Shown here in pieces: positions 1 through 12,711 of a stretch of 43,873 bases of DNA (positions are counted from its first letter, which is position 1; the number at the start of each line of letters is the position of its first letter). This DNA comes from Actinomucor elegans (taxonomy: Eukaryota > Mucoromycota > Mucoromycetes > Mucorales > Mucoraceae): NCBI GenBank assembly GCA_026027325.1, contig JAMSLZ010000027.1, forward strand, positions 1-43,873. Reading direction: 5' to 3'. The notes below the pieces were generated by a model that had not been told where the DNA came from, did not search any database, and saw only the letters and a program-made list of their open reading frames with translations. The translations under genes were made by a program, and so were the position numbers.

Positions 1-1902
1 AAGTAGCCAGTGATCCTTACTAGTGTATCTATCAACGTCAAGGCTGGTCCACTCTTCTCTATCTATCTATCATTTCAATATACACAAGTTAAGCAAGCAC
101 TAATGAAGCTTTAACGAATCAGCCGTACCAGAAAAATAATAAATCCAAACTACTACCACTATAACTAGTTCTCTAATGATGGCTCTCCTGGGGGTCTTTG
201 TAAATTTTCAAGCCTACTACCATATTTAACACTCTTTAATATATATATAACAGCTATATATTCTTGAGCATTCACATATTGTCATCAATATAATTAAGAA
301 TATTGAGCCTGGTTATATAATTTTGATAAGGTTAAAAGAAAGTCGTTATGCCGAAAATGCCATGGTATTGCAAGGCTTTTAACCCTTAGTTATCTCTACC
401 ATTTGTTTTTAAATAGTTTTGCCCAAGCAGACACGGCTGTACGCGTACAGGATCCAGAAGTCGTCCATATATATATATATATATATATATGTTAGTTGCA
501 TAATAATAGTACTATTTTACAAGGCTAATATTTGTTCTATACTTTAAAATAAAACGTATTTTAGATATCTTTCGCGTAGTGATCTATAAATTAGTTTGAT
601 TTTTTTTTTAAGTTCAGAAAAATGGAATCTGACGGGTCAATCATATATAAAAAAGAATGCATAATATAGAGTTTGCACTTCATATATGCCAAACAGTGGT
701 TCCTTATAGTTTAAGTGCTATTATATTTATTAAGTCAGTATGTTCAAAATTAATCAAAGGCATGCATGGGTTGTTAAAGATGCTTTATTCATTTTCATAA
801 AAATAACAATAAAAAAAAGGGCACTTCCTTTGGTTCTCAAAGTCACGATGAGTAACTTTGATACTAACAAGATCAGCCGCGAGAAGGCAGAAGCACATTT
901 GATCTCAAAAGGAGAGAGTTACAGCCACAAGCCAAGATTCCAATCAACGACCTGACCAACAGTAAGGGGACCAACTAAATGTTGGCAGAGAAGCAGTCTT
1001 CCTACAAGACTTGGGTCCCAGGCTGTAACTAGAGAAGGGCCAGAGGAGCAAGCAAGAGACAGGCGACCAGAACAAGTGACCAGAACAAGCGACCAGAACA
1101 AGCGACCAGAACAAGCGACCAGAACAAGCGACCAGAACAAGCGACCAGAACAAGCGACCAGAACAAGCGATCAGAACAAGCGACCAGAACAAGCGACCAG
1201 AACAAGCGAACAGATAAGAGCCAGCACAAGATGAGAACCTATAATAAAAACGAAAATTAAGGGTGAAAAGAACCTCAACAAAAACCTCAGGAGTAAAAGA
1301 GCCTTTCAACAAGAACCTCAGAGTAAAAAGAGCTTCAACAAGAACCTCAGAATCAAAAGAACCTCAATAGGAGCTCCTACAAGAACCTCAGTAATAGCGA
1401 AACCAAGAATCTCGGAATGAAAAGAACCTCAACAATAGAGCCAGAAAAACACCAAAAACAATAAAAAAAAATGAAAATAAAAAAACAACCAGGAAAACAA
1501 CCAGGAAAACAACCAGGAAAACAACCAGGAAAACAACCAGGAAACAACCAGGAAAACAACCAGGAAAACGACCAGGAAAACTACCAGGGAAACGACCAGG
1601 GAAACGACCAGTTGAGAATCAGCCAAAGACCAGGAAGGCCACCAAGAAAACCTATAATGAAAAGCGAAACGAAAGAATGTTTAAGTAGTTTTCTTTTTTA
1701 TAGTTCATCTTACTTTATAGCTCTCTATACTGTCGTCATATGATAAATAGATATATACTCACGGCGGATATGAGGTAATCTGTCGAAAGAGAAAGGTAAA
1801 CAAAAGTAATTTAGTATAGCGGAAAAGAAATATTATGCGCATTCTAGACCAAAATCATCTTGCGATGTGTTTCACATATGAATTTGCTATTATATATTTC
1901 AA

Positions 1903-1940
<38 letters not shown>

Positions 1941-4900
1941 CCACCTTTCGCAGTGACTAGAAGGGTTTTATGCTTTGAGAAGAAAAAAGAAACAAGGTAG
2001 ACCATCTACGGCTAAGAGTGTATATATCATTTTCCATTTTATCGGAACTACTATGAGTTATGCAATAGCAACTACTATATAGAGCCAATGAATCAATTCT
2101 AGACCCTTATTAGAAGTATGGAATGGCACTTTGACACACGTCTGTCGCCATCGAATTGTGATAAAATGTAAAGATAACCCTACTCTTTAGTAACCCGATT
2201 TTAGACTTTAATAGCACTAGTGTGTTAACGCGCGCATGGATTAAGCGGTTTGATATAGGTGATGGTAATTTTCAAACGATCATCACTGGTCGCTCGCATT
2301 AAAAGAATGCGGAAAGGCATATATAAACACAGTCGATAGAGTGTAAGTATAGAATGGGACGCGCATCATAAAGCATGTGCATCATTTTGAACTACACAAC
2401 TTGATTGCTATGTACGACTGGTGGACTGAGATCCGGGGTGGAGAGATGGACTGGTTATTGCGCACGTGTTAATGTAGTATAATTGAAATGTTCTATCTAA
2501 AGTGCCATTGCTGTGCTTGTTGAATATATCAACTCAAGAATAAATTTATTTTAAGCATAGCAGATAGAGTGCCTTATTTTGAGCATATAACAATCATCAG
2601 ATGTGACATCAGATGCGACATTTCAAATGCGACATTTCAAATGCGACATTAGATCGAGATCGATCACCATCTTGATTCTTGAAAATAAAAATAAATGGAA
2701 AAATCGGACTTTGGATACTAAAATCAAGGATTTTGGAACAAAAATTGAAATTATGGCATAGCAGGCAATTAATGATATAGTAAAGGGACGAATGTTTATT
2801 AAGAAAGGTTCGAGCGTATTCTTTTTTCGTTGAAATAGCGTACGTTTTGTAAGAAAGCGAAAGGCACATTTTGTTCCAGAAGCCGAAAAAGCATACCCCT
2901 TCAGGCTTTTGTATTGCTTTGTGGTGTGGTTATAAAGCTGCGACAATATTGCCATCGAAATCAACGTACACTGTTCTCTATATATTGTAACAATCAGAGA
3001 TCTATCTCAGTTTATCTAAGATCCAGATACAATTATTTGATTTTAATTTGATTTCAAAGTAAGTTCACGCAACATCGGCGCTCTAAAATGAAATACAAGT
3101 TAAAGTATCATGAATCACCCCGTCTATCAATCGAAATAAATAGCCTACTGCTTTTGACTAGTGAATACGTTCAGATGTATTGGAACACCATTATCACTTC
3201 AATACTTGTTGTTGTAACTGCTCAGTCTAGACATGCCATTGCTAATTCCCAGATGTGACGATTGACCAAGATTGATCGTAGATTTCTCATCTTAAAACTT
3301 GGCGATCTCTAAAAAAAAAAAAAAAAAAAATTATTATTTCCTACAAACGGTAGGTATTATAAAGTATGAAGCAATAAAAGCAACAATAAACTTACGCTTT
3401 TAAACCTTAGTAAAGTTTGTAGAAAATCTTGTAGTCTTTCGAATACTGCTATTATCTGTTGTATATATCTACAACATATAATTTGAACAATTCTGTATGA
3501 ACAATCATCATCATACTACACCGTTACCATGTAGGTTGTTGGTGCGTATATATTATGTCGATGTATTTTTTTTCCTACAAAATCATGTAAGGATTTAATT
3601 TATTATATTAGACCAATGATATAGCATCCTGCATAAAAACGATGAGCACTGGAACCACTACTGTCGAATCGAAAGAAGGCTATTCGCTTAAGCGCACACA
3701 ATCTACTGGCAAAAACAGAGTGATAAAGCCTTATATGAAAGTGGGGTCCGCATAAGACCTTCTAAATACTACACCAGTATTAAAAAAGAGACAGTCATGT
3801 TTACAATGTTAGATGAAATATATAGAACCGAGATCTCAGTGATGTATGAATTAGTTCACATTGGGCATGGCATGTTATATGAAATGAGCAAATTTTCACA
3901 TTTCGATTTAAATGTCACATCTGATGGGTAGGACATGTCTGGAATAAATTATTCCATACATTTATAGTCTTTATCTAGGTAAAATACAACGAGTGAAAAA
4001 TGCATGAATGCGTTGTATTAAAATTATGCATATTTTTCTTACATGTAGTATATATATATATATATATATATATATCTACAAGTTAAAAAAGTAGGTCTCT
4101 CAGCTAATTTTGGTTCAGATTCAGAATGAACTTCTGCTTCAAATGACCAAATTACAAACCATAAGAGAGTGTGATTTATATAGGCATAACAATTGGGTAT
4201 ACTCTATTGGAGTAAATAAGCTATTATACTTAATAAATAGCGATAAGAAACTACTTTTATTGCTACTGACTGACTGCTGAAAAAGATGGCGATATAATAT
4301 AACGGTGTAGTATGAATTTTAGGTTATGTTGTGTCATGTGTTAAGAAAACTAGACAAATCTATAAAAGTATACTTTCTATAAGCTATTTCCCACTTCTTT
4401 TTTCTTCTCATTATCCTCATTTTCTTTCAACTCAATGAAGACAACTCAACTACTACTGCAAAAAATGTCGTTTTGAGATAGGATTCACATATGACCGAAT
4501 CAATTCGCGTTGCTCTATATAGCATGATAAGTAAGTATAATTTACATCAGGGTCTGTACATAAAATGAGCTAGTCTCTAGTCTTTTTCTCACGTTTCTAT
4601 ATCTTTTTTACGAGCAGGATTATATATAACGGGTTATACGTGTTTCACTACTACACACGCGTTGTCTCTTTGCTTCTGGGTCATCTAATTGGTATTATTA
4701 GTAAGTATTTCTTGGTTATTATATGCTGTAGCTTAGACAGTGCCATCGCCAGATGTGAATGCAGTCGTTACTTATGAAAACCGCATCCGGTAAACCCTGG
4801 TAGATTGGGGGGTTCTTTGTAAGCAACTTACCCACCGCGTAGTGAGAGATGAGCTGGGGCATCTAACGCGAGGTAGCATTTTATCTGCGATGCACAGTAT

Positions 4901-5011
4901 GGTGGCGAGTGACGCACACTTGAGCGGGTAACTATCCTTCTTTTGATGAACCTACTTATCATTTGTGTATATTAACCCAGTAACATATTAATAGGAACTT
5001 AAGAGCCCATC
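1..5011 (+). repeat. Macrosatellite unit 1 (left-most, error-rich start)
   Basis: This copy is 19-27 bp shorter than the other full copies. At least 17 missing bases fall in its first ~710 nt, for example AGCCAGTG versus AGCCAAGTG and TCTCTACCATT versus TCTCTACACCATT. The 13-bp minisatellite is at 1065-1207 and the 12-bp minisatellite at about 1483-1610, with a one-base loss near 1540 that shifts its reading frame. (TA)n tracts lie at 467-490, 1907-1938 and 4049-4075, and poly(A) at 3311-3330. Confidence 0.95.
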
Positions 5012-6931
5012 AAGTAGCCAAGTGATCCTTACTAGTGTATCTTATCAACGTCAAGGCTGGTCCACTCTTCTCTATCTATCTATCATTATTCAATATACAC
5101 AAGTTAAGCAAGCACTAATGAAGCTTTAACGAATCAGCCGTACCAGATTAAAAATAATAAATCCAAACTACTACCACTATAACTAGTTCTCTAATTGATG
5201 GCTCTCCTGGGGGTCTTTGTAAATTTTCAAGCCTACTACCATATTTAACACTCTTTTAATATATATATAACAGCTTATATATTCTTGAGCATTCACATAT
5301 TGTCATCAATATAATTAAGAATATTGAGCCTGGTTATATAATTTTGATAAGGTTAAAAGAAAGTCGTTATGCCGAAAATGCCATGTGTATTGCAAGGCTT
5401 TTAACCCTTAGTTATCTCTACACCATTTGTTTTTAAATAGTTTTGCCCAAGCAGACACTGGCTGTACGCGTACAGGATCCAGAAGTCGTCCAATATATAT
5501 ATATATATATATATATATGTTAGTTGCATAATAATAGTACTATTTTACAAGGCTAATATTTGTTCTATACTTTAAAATAAAACGTATTTTAGATATCTTT
5601 CGCGTAGTGATCTATAAATTAGTTTGATTTTTTTTTTTAAGTTTCAGAAAAATGGAATCTGACGGGTCAATCATATATAAAAAAGAATGCATAATATAGA
5701 GTTTGCACTTCATATATGCCAAACAGTGGTTTCCTTATAGTTTAAGTGCTATTATATTTATTAAGTCAGTATGTTCAAAATTAATCAAAGGCATGCATGG
5801 GTTGTTAAAGATGCTTTATTCATTTTCATAAAAATAACAATAAAAAAAAGGGCACTTCCTTTGGTTCTCAAAGTCACGATGAGTAACTTTGATACTAACA
5901 AGATCAGCCGCGAGAAGGCAGAAGCACATTTGATCTCAAAAGGAGAGAGTTACAGCCACAAGCCAAGATTCCAATCAACGACCTGACCAACAGTAAGGGG
6001 ACCAACTAAATGTTGGCAGAGAAGCAGTCTTCCTACAAGACTTGGGTCCCAGGCTGTAACTAGAGAAGGGCCAGAGGAGCAAGCAAGAGACAGGCGACCA
6101 GAACAAGTGACCAGAACAAGCGACCAGAACAAGCGACCAGAACAAGCGACCAGAACAAGCGACCAGAACAAGCGACCAGAACAAGCGACCAGAACAAGCG
6201 ATCAGAACAAGCGACCAGAACAAGCGACCAGAACAAGCGAACAGATAAGAGCCAGCACAAGATGAGAACCTATAATAAAACGAAAAATTAAGGGTGAAAA
6301 GAACCTCAACAAAACCTCAGGAGTAAAAAGAGCCTTTCAACAAGAACCTCAGAGTAAAAAGAGCTTCAACAAGAACCTCAGAATCAAAAGAACCTCAATA
6401 GGAGCTCCTACAAGAACCTCAGTAATAGCGAAACCAAGAATCTCGGAATGAAAAGAACCTCAACAATAGAGCCAGAAAAACACCAAAAACAATAAAAAAA
6501 ATGAAAATAAAAAAACAACCAGGAAAACAACCAGGAAAACAACCAGGAAAACAACCAGGAAAACAACCAGGAAAACACCAGGAAAACAACCAGGAAAACG
6601 ACCAGGAAAACTACCAGGGAAACGACCAGGAAACGACCAGTTGAGAATCAGCCAAAGACCAGGAAGGCCACCAAGAAAACCTATAATGAAAAGCGAAACG
6701 AAAGAATGTTTAAGTAGTTTTCTTTTTTATAGTTCATCTTACTTTTATAGCTCTCTATACTGTCGTCATATGATAAATAGATATATACTCACGGCGGATA
6801 TGAGGTAATCTGTCGAAAGAGAAAGGTAACAAAAGTAATTTAGTATAGCGGAAAAGAAATATTATGCGCATTCTAGACCAAAATCATCTTGCGATGTGTT
6901 TCACATATGAATTTGCTATTATATATTTCAA

Positions 6932-6967
<36 letters not shown>

Positions 6968-9900
6968 CCACCTTTCGCAGTGACTAGAAGGGTTTTATGC
7001 TTTGAGAAGAAAAAAGAAACAAGGTAGACCAATCTACGGCTAAGAGTGTATATATCATTTTCCATTTTATCGGAACTACTATGAGTTATGCAATAGCAAC
7101 TACTATATAGAGCCAATGAATCAATTCTAGACCCTTATTAGAAGTATGGAATGGCACTTTGACACACGTCTGTCGCCATCGAATTGTGATAAAATGTAAA
7201 GATAACCCTACTCTTTAGTAACCCGATTTTAGACTTTAATAGCACTAGTGTGTTAACGCGCGCATGGATTAAGCGGTTTGATATAGGTGATGGTAATTTT
7301 CAAACGATCATCACTGGTCGCTCGCATTAAAAGAATGCGGAAAGGCATATATAAACACAGTCGATAGAGTGTAAGTATAGAATGGGACGCGCATCATAAA
7401 GCATGTGCATCATTTTGAACTACACAACTTGATTGCTATGTACGACTGGTGGACTGAGATCCGGGGTGGAGAGATGGACTGGTTATTGCGCACGTGTTAA
7501 TGTAGTATAATTGAAATGTTCTATCTAAAGTGCCATTGCTGTGCTTGTTGAATATATCAACTCAAGAATAAATTTATTTTAAGCATAGCAGATAGAGTGC
7601 CTTATTTTGAGCATATAACAATCATCAGATGTGACATCAGATGCGACATTTCAAATGCGACATTTCAAATGCGACATTAGATCGAGATCGATCACCATCT
7701 TGATTCTTGAAAATAAAAATAAAATGGAAAAATCGGACTTTGGATACTAAAATCAAGGATTTTGGAACAAAAATTGAAATTATGGCATAGCAGGCAATTA
7801 ATGATATAGTAAAGGGACGAATGTTTATTAAGAAAGGTTCGAGCGTATTCTTTTTTCGTTGAAATAGCGTACGTTTTGTAAGAAAGCGAAAGGCACATTT
7901 TGTTCCAGAAGCCGAAAAAGCATACCCCTTCAGGCTTTTGTATTGCTTTGTGGTGTGGTTATAAAGCTGCGACAATATTGCCATCGAAATCAACGTACAC
8001 TGTTCTCTATATATTGTAACAATCAGAGATCTATCTCAGTTTATCTAAGATCCAGATACAATTATTTGATTTTAATTTGATTTCAAAAGTAAGTTCACGC
8101 AACATCGGCGCTCTAAAATGAAATACAAGTTAAAGTATCATGAATCACCCCGTCTATCAATCGAAATAAATAGCCTACTGCTTTTGACTAGTGAATACGT
8201 TCAGATGTATTGGAACACCATTATCACTTCAATACTTGTTGTTGTAACTGCTCAGTCTAGACATGCCATTGCTAATTCCCAGATGTGACGATTGACCAAG
8301 ATTGATCGTAGATTTCTCATCTTAAAACTTGGCGATCTCTAAAAAAAAAAAAAAAAAAATTATTATTTCCTACAAACGGTAGGTATTATAAAGTATGAAG
8401 CAATAAAAGCAACAATAAACTTACGCTTTTAAACCTTAGTAAAGTTTGTAGAAAATCTTGTAGTCTTTCGAATACTGCTATTATCTGTTGTATATATCTA
8501 CAACATATAATTTGAACAATTCTGTATGAACAATCATCATCATACTACACCGTTACCATGTAGGTTGTTGGTGCGTATATATTATGTCGATGTATTTTTT
8601 TTCCTACAAAATCATGTAAGGATTTAATTTATTATATTAGACCAATGATATAGCATCCTGCATAAAAACGATGAGCACTGGAACCACTACTGTCGAATCG
8701 AAAGAAGGCTATTCGCTTAAGCGCACACAATCTACTGGCAAAAACAGAGTGATAAAGCCTTATATGAAAGTGGGGTCCGCATAAGACCTTCTAAATACTA
8801 CACCAGTATTAAAAAAGAGACAGTCATGTTTACAATGTTAGATGAAATATATAGAACCGAGATCTCAGTGATGTATGAATTAGTTCACATTGGGCATGGC
8901 ATGTTATATGAAATGAGCAAATTTTCACATTTCGATTTAAATGTCACATCTGATGGGTAGGACATGTCTGGAATAAATTATTCCATACATTTATAGTCTT
9001 TATCTAGGTAAAATACAACGAGTGAAAAATGCATGAATGCGTTGTATTAAAATTATGCATATTTTTCTTACATGTAGTATATATATATATATATATATAT
9101 ATATCTACAAGTTAAAAAAGTAGGTCTCTCAGCTAATTTTGGTTCAGATTCAGAATGAACTTCTGCTTCAAATGACCAAATTACAAACCATAAGAGAGTG
9201 TGATTTATATAGGCATAACAATTGGGTATACTCTATTGGAGTAAATAAGCTATTATACTTAATAAATAGCGATAAGAAACTACTTTTATTGCTACTGACT
9301 GACTGCTGAAAAAGATGGCGATATAATATAACGGTGTAGTATGAATTTTAGGTTATGTTGTGTCATGTGTTAAGAAAACTAGACAAATCTATAAAAGTAT
9401 ACTTTCTATAAGCTATTTCCCACTTCTTTTTTCTTCTCATTATCCTCATTTTCTTTCAACTCAATGAAGACAACTCAACTACTACTGCAAAAAATGTCGT
9501 TTTGAGATAGGATTCACATATGACCGAATCAATTCGCGTTGCTCTATATAGCATGATAAGTAAGTATAATTTACATCAGGGTCTGTACATAAAATGAGCT
9601 AGTCTCTAGTCTTTTTCTCACGTTTCTATATCTTTTTTACGAGCAGGATTATATATAAACGGGTTATACGTGTTTCACTACTACACACGCGTTGTCTCTT
9701 TGCTTCTGGGTCATCTAATTGGTATTATTAGTAAGTATTTCTTGGTTATTATATGCTGTAGCTTAGACAGTGCCATCGCCAGATGTGAATGCAGTCGTTA
9801 CTTATGAAAACCGCATCCGGTAAACCCTGGTAGATTGGGGGGTTCTTTGTAAGCAACTTACCCACCGCGTAGTGAGAGATGAGCTGGGGCATCTAACGCG

Positions 9901-10041
9901 AGGTAGCATTTTATCTGCGATGCACAGTATGGTGGCGAGTGACGCACACTTGAGCGGGTAACTATCCTTCTTTTGATGAACCTACTTATCATTTGTGTAT
10001 ATTAACCCAGTAACATATTAATAGGAACTTAAGAGCCCATC
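5012..10041 (+). repeat. Macrosatellite unit 2
   Basis: Full copy of 5030 bp. The 13-bp minisatellite is at 6096-6238 and the 12-bp minisatellite at about 6513-6640. The latter has lost one A (near 6577) and one G (near 6629) relative to later copies, so its frame is broken. The rest matches the other copies by eye. Confidence 0.96.
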
Positions 10042-10491
10042 AAGTAGCCAAGTGATCCTTACTAGTGTATCTTATCAACGTCAAGGCTGGTCCACTCTTC
10101 TCTATCTATCTATCATTATTCAATATACACAAGTTAAGCAAGCACTAATGAAGCTTTAACGAATCAGCCGTACCAGATTAAAAATAATAAATCCAAACTA
10201 CTACCACTATAACTAGTTCTCTAATTGATGGCTCTCCTGGGGGTCTTTGTAAATTTTCAAGCCTACTACCATATTTAACACTCTTTTAATATATATATAA
10301 CAGCTTATATATTCTTGAGCATTCACATATTGTCATCAATATAATTAAGAATATTGAGCCTGGTTATATAATTTTGATAAGGTTAAAAGAAAGTCGTTAT
10401 GCCGAAAATGCCATGTGTATTGCAAGGCTTTTAACCCTTAGTTATCTCTACACCATTTGTTTTTAAATAGTTTTGCCCAAGCAGACACTGG

Positions 10492-10505
10492 CTGTACGCG
10501 TACAG
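10492..10505. other. 14-bp perfect palindrome
   Basis: CTGTACGCGTACAG is its own reverse complement and lies 17 bp before the first (AT)n tract of the unit. Its core ACGCGT matches the consensus of fungal MluI cell-cycle boxes, but that is sequence resemblance only. It is conserved in every copy (437-450 in unit 1). A dimeric DNA-binding protein site is a reasonable guess. Confidence 0.6.
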
Positions 10506-10522
10506 GATCCAGAAGTCGTCCA

Positions 10523-10548
10523 ATATATATATATATATATATATATAT
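10523..10548. repeat. (AT)13 microsatellite
   Basis: A pure AT dinucleotide run of 26 nt, the first of three long TA tracts in the unit. Its length varies between copies. Confidence 0.95.
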
Positions 10549-11125
10549 GTTAGTTGCATAATAATAGTACTATTTTACAAGGCTAATATTTGTTCTATAC
10601 TTTAAAATAAAACGTATTTTAGATATCTTTCGCGTAGTGATCTATAAATTAGTTTGATTTTTTTTTTTAAGTTTCAGAAAAATGGAATCTGACGGGTCAA
10701 TCATATATAAAAAAGAATGCATAATATAGAGTTTGCACTTCATATATGCCAAACAGTGGTTTCCTTATAGTTTAAGTGCTATTATATTTATTAAGTCAGT
10801 ATGTTCAAAATTAATCAAAGGCATGCATGGGTTGTTAAAGATGCTTTATTCATTTTCATAAAAATAACAATAAAAAAAAGGGCACTTCCTTTGGTTCTCA
10901 AAGTCACGATGAGTAACTTTGATACTAACAAGATCAGCCGCGAGAAGGCAGAAGCACATTTGATCTCAAAAGGAGAGAGTTACAGCCACAAGCCAAGATT
11001 CCAATCAACGACCTGACCAACAGTAAGGGGACCAACTAAATGTTGGCAGAGAAGCAGTCTTCCTACAAGACTTGGGTCCCAGGCTGTAACTAGAGAAGGG
11101 CCAGAGGAGCAAGCAAGAGACAGGC

Positions 11126-11268
11126 GACCAGAACAAGTGACCAGAACAAGCGACCAGAACAAGCGACCAGAACAAGCGACCAGAACAAGCGACCAGAACA
11201 AGCGACCAGAACAAGCGACCAGAACAAGCGATCAGAACAAGCGACCAGAACAAGCGACCAGAACAAGC
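11126..11268 (+). repeat. 13-bp minisatellite, 11 copies
   Basis: GACCAGAACAAGC is repeated 11 times without a break in register. The first copy ends in T and the ninth reads GATCAG in place of GACCAG. A period of 13 does not keep a reading frame from copy to copy; 39 bp gives a 13-residue peptide repeat on either strand, which explains long but meaningless frames here. Copy number is the same in all eight units. Confidence 0.97.
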
Positions 11269-11330
11269 GAACAGATAAGAGCCAGCACAAGATGAGAACC
11301 TATAATAAAAACGAAAAATTAAGGGTGAAA

Positions 11331-11500
11331 AGAACCTCAACAAAAACCTCAGGAGTAAAAGAGCCTTTCAACAAGAACCTCAGAGTAAAAAGAGCTTCAA
11401 CAAGAACCTCAGAATCAAAAGAACCTCAATAGGAGCTCCTACAAGAACCTCAGTAATAGCGAAACCAAGAATCTCGGAATGAAAAGAACCTCAACAATAG
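11331..11500 (+). repeat. Degenerate ~30-36 bp repeat (AAGAACCTCA motif)
   Basis: Between the two clean minisatellites the motif AGAACCTCA (or AAACCTCA) recurs about every 30-36 bp, separated by variants of GAGTAAAAAGAGC and TCAACAA. Spacing is irregular and copies have diverged, so this looks like an older tandem repeat. It shares the T-poor composition of its flanks. Confidence 0.75.
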
Positions 11501-11543
11501 AGCCAGAAAAACACCAAAAACAATAAAAAAAATGAAAATAAAA

Positions 11544-11672
11544 AAACAACCAGGAAAACAACCAGGAAAACAACCAGGAAAACAACCAGGAAAACAACCA
11601 GGAAAACAACCAGGAAAACAACCAGGAAAACGACCAGGAAAACTACCAGGGAAACGACCAGGGAAACGACCA
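11544..11672 (+). repeat. 12-bp minisatellite, about 10.75 copies
   Basis: AAACAACCAGGA-type 12-mers are repeated: seven identical copies followed by variants with GACC, TACC and GGGAAAC. Because 12 is a multiple of three, a frame starting with ATG at 11532 reads KQPG seven times and then KRPG and KLPG, ending at 11750 after 72 codons. That frame is intact in units 3-8 and shifted in units 1 and 2. I do not call it a gene because the repeat alone explains it. Confidence 0.95.
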
Positions 11673-11965
11673 GTTGAGAATCAGCCAAAGACCAGGAAGG
11701 CCACCAAGAAAACCTATAATGAAAAGCGAAACGAAAGAATGTTTAAGTAGTTTTCTTTTTTATAGTTCATCTTACTTTTATAGCTCTCTATACTGTCGTC
11801 ATATGATAAATAGATATATACTCACGGCGGATATGAGGTAATCTGTCGAAAGAGAAAGGTAAACAAAAGTAATTTAGTATAGCGGAAAAGAAATATTATG
11901 CGCATTCTAGACCAAAATCATCTTGCGATGTGTTTCACATATGAATTTGCTATTATATATTTCAA

Positions 11966-11969
<4 letters not shown>

Positions 11970-11999
<30 letters not shown>
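11970..11999. repeat. (AT)15 microsatellite
   Basis: Second pure TA tract of the unit, 30 nt here and 32 nt in units 1 and 7. Confidence 0.95.
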
Positions 12000-12001
<2 letters not shown>

Positions 12002-12381
12002 CCACCTTTCGCAGTGACTAGAAGGGTTTTATGCTTTGAGAAGAAAAAAGAAACAAGGTAGACCAATCTACGGCTAAGAGTGTATATATCATTTTCCATT
12101 TTATCGGAACTACTATGAGTTATGCAATAGCAACTACTATATAGAGCCAATGAATCAATTCTAGACCCTTATTAGAAGTATGGAATGGCACTTTGACACA
12201 CGTCTGTCGCCATCGAATTGTGATAAAATGTAAAGATAACCCTACTCTTTAGTAACCCGATTTTAGACTTTAATAGCACTAGTGTGTTAACGCGCGCATG
12301 GATTAAGCGGTTTGATATAGGTGATGGTAATTTTCAAACGATCATCACTGGTCGCTCGCATTAAAAGAATGCGGAAAGGCA

Positions 12382-12389
12382 TATATAAA
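12382..12389 (+). promoter_or_regulatory. TATA-box-like TATATAAA
   Basis: TATATAAA sits in a less AT-rich stretch (about 12280-12540). A consensus 5' splice-site-like GTAAGTAT follows about 15 bp later and an E-box CACGTG is at 12525-12530. Together these could be a Pol II promoter for a noncoding transcript, but in AT-rich DNA a TATA match alone is weak. Confidence 0.2.
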
Positions 12390-12656
12390 CACAGTCGATA
12401 GAGTGTAAGTATAGAATGGGACGCGCATCATAAAGCATGTGCATCATTTTGAACTACACAACTTGATTGCTATGTACGACTGGTGGACTGAGATCCGGGG
12501 TGGAGAGATGGACTGGTTATTGCGCACGTGTTAATGTAGTATAATTGAAATGTTCTATCTAAAGTGCCATTGCTGTGCTTGTTGAATATATCAACTCAAG
12601 AATAAATTTATTTTAAGCATAGCAGATAGAGTGCCTTATTTTGAGCATATAACAAT

Positions 12657-12711
12657 CATCAGATGTGACATCAGATGCGACATTTCAAATGCGACATTTC
12701 AAATGCGACAT
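12657..12711 (+). repeat. GATGYGACAT motif cluster
   Basis: Four tandem copies of (G/A)ATG(T/C)GACAT lie within 55 bp, the last ones spaced 14 bp apart. The first 15 bases, CATCAGATGTGACAT, recur exactly inverted at 13975-13989. A further partial match, CAGATGTGAC, occurs at about 13315-13324. Unit 8 has one more 14-bp repeat. Confidence 0.8.

Noticed and set aside
1..300. Telomeric repeat at the left end
   Set aside because: No TTAGGG-type repeat is present on either strand.
10801..11016. 71-codon plus-strand frame
   Set aside because: Short, unrecognised and identical in all copies only because the DNA is identical; no start context or neighbour supports it.
11126..11268. CRISPR-like array
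   Set aside because: The 13-bp repeats are contiguous with no spacers, and the host is eukaryotic.
11005..11343. Minus-strand frames with a repeated LFWSLVLVACSGR peptide
   Set aside because: They are the translation of the 13-bp minisatellite; three frames over the same region give similar peptides, so the repeat explains them.
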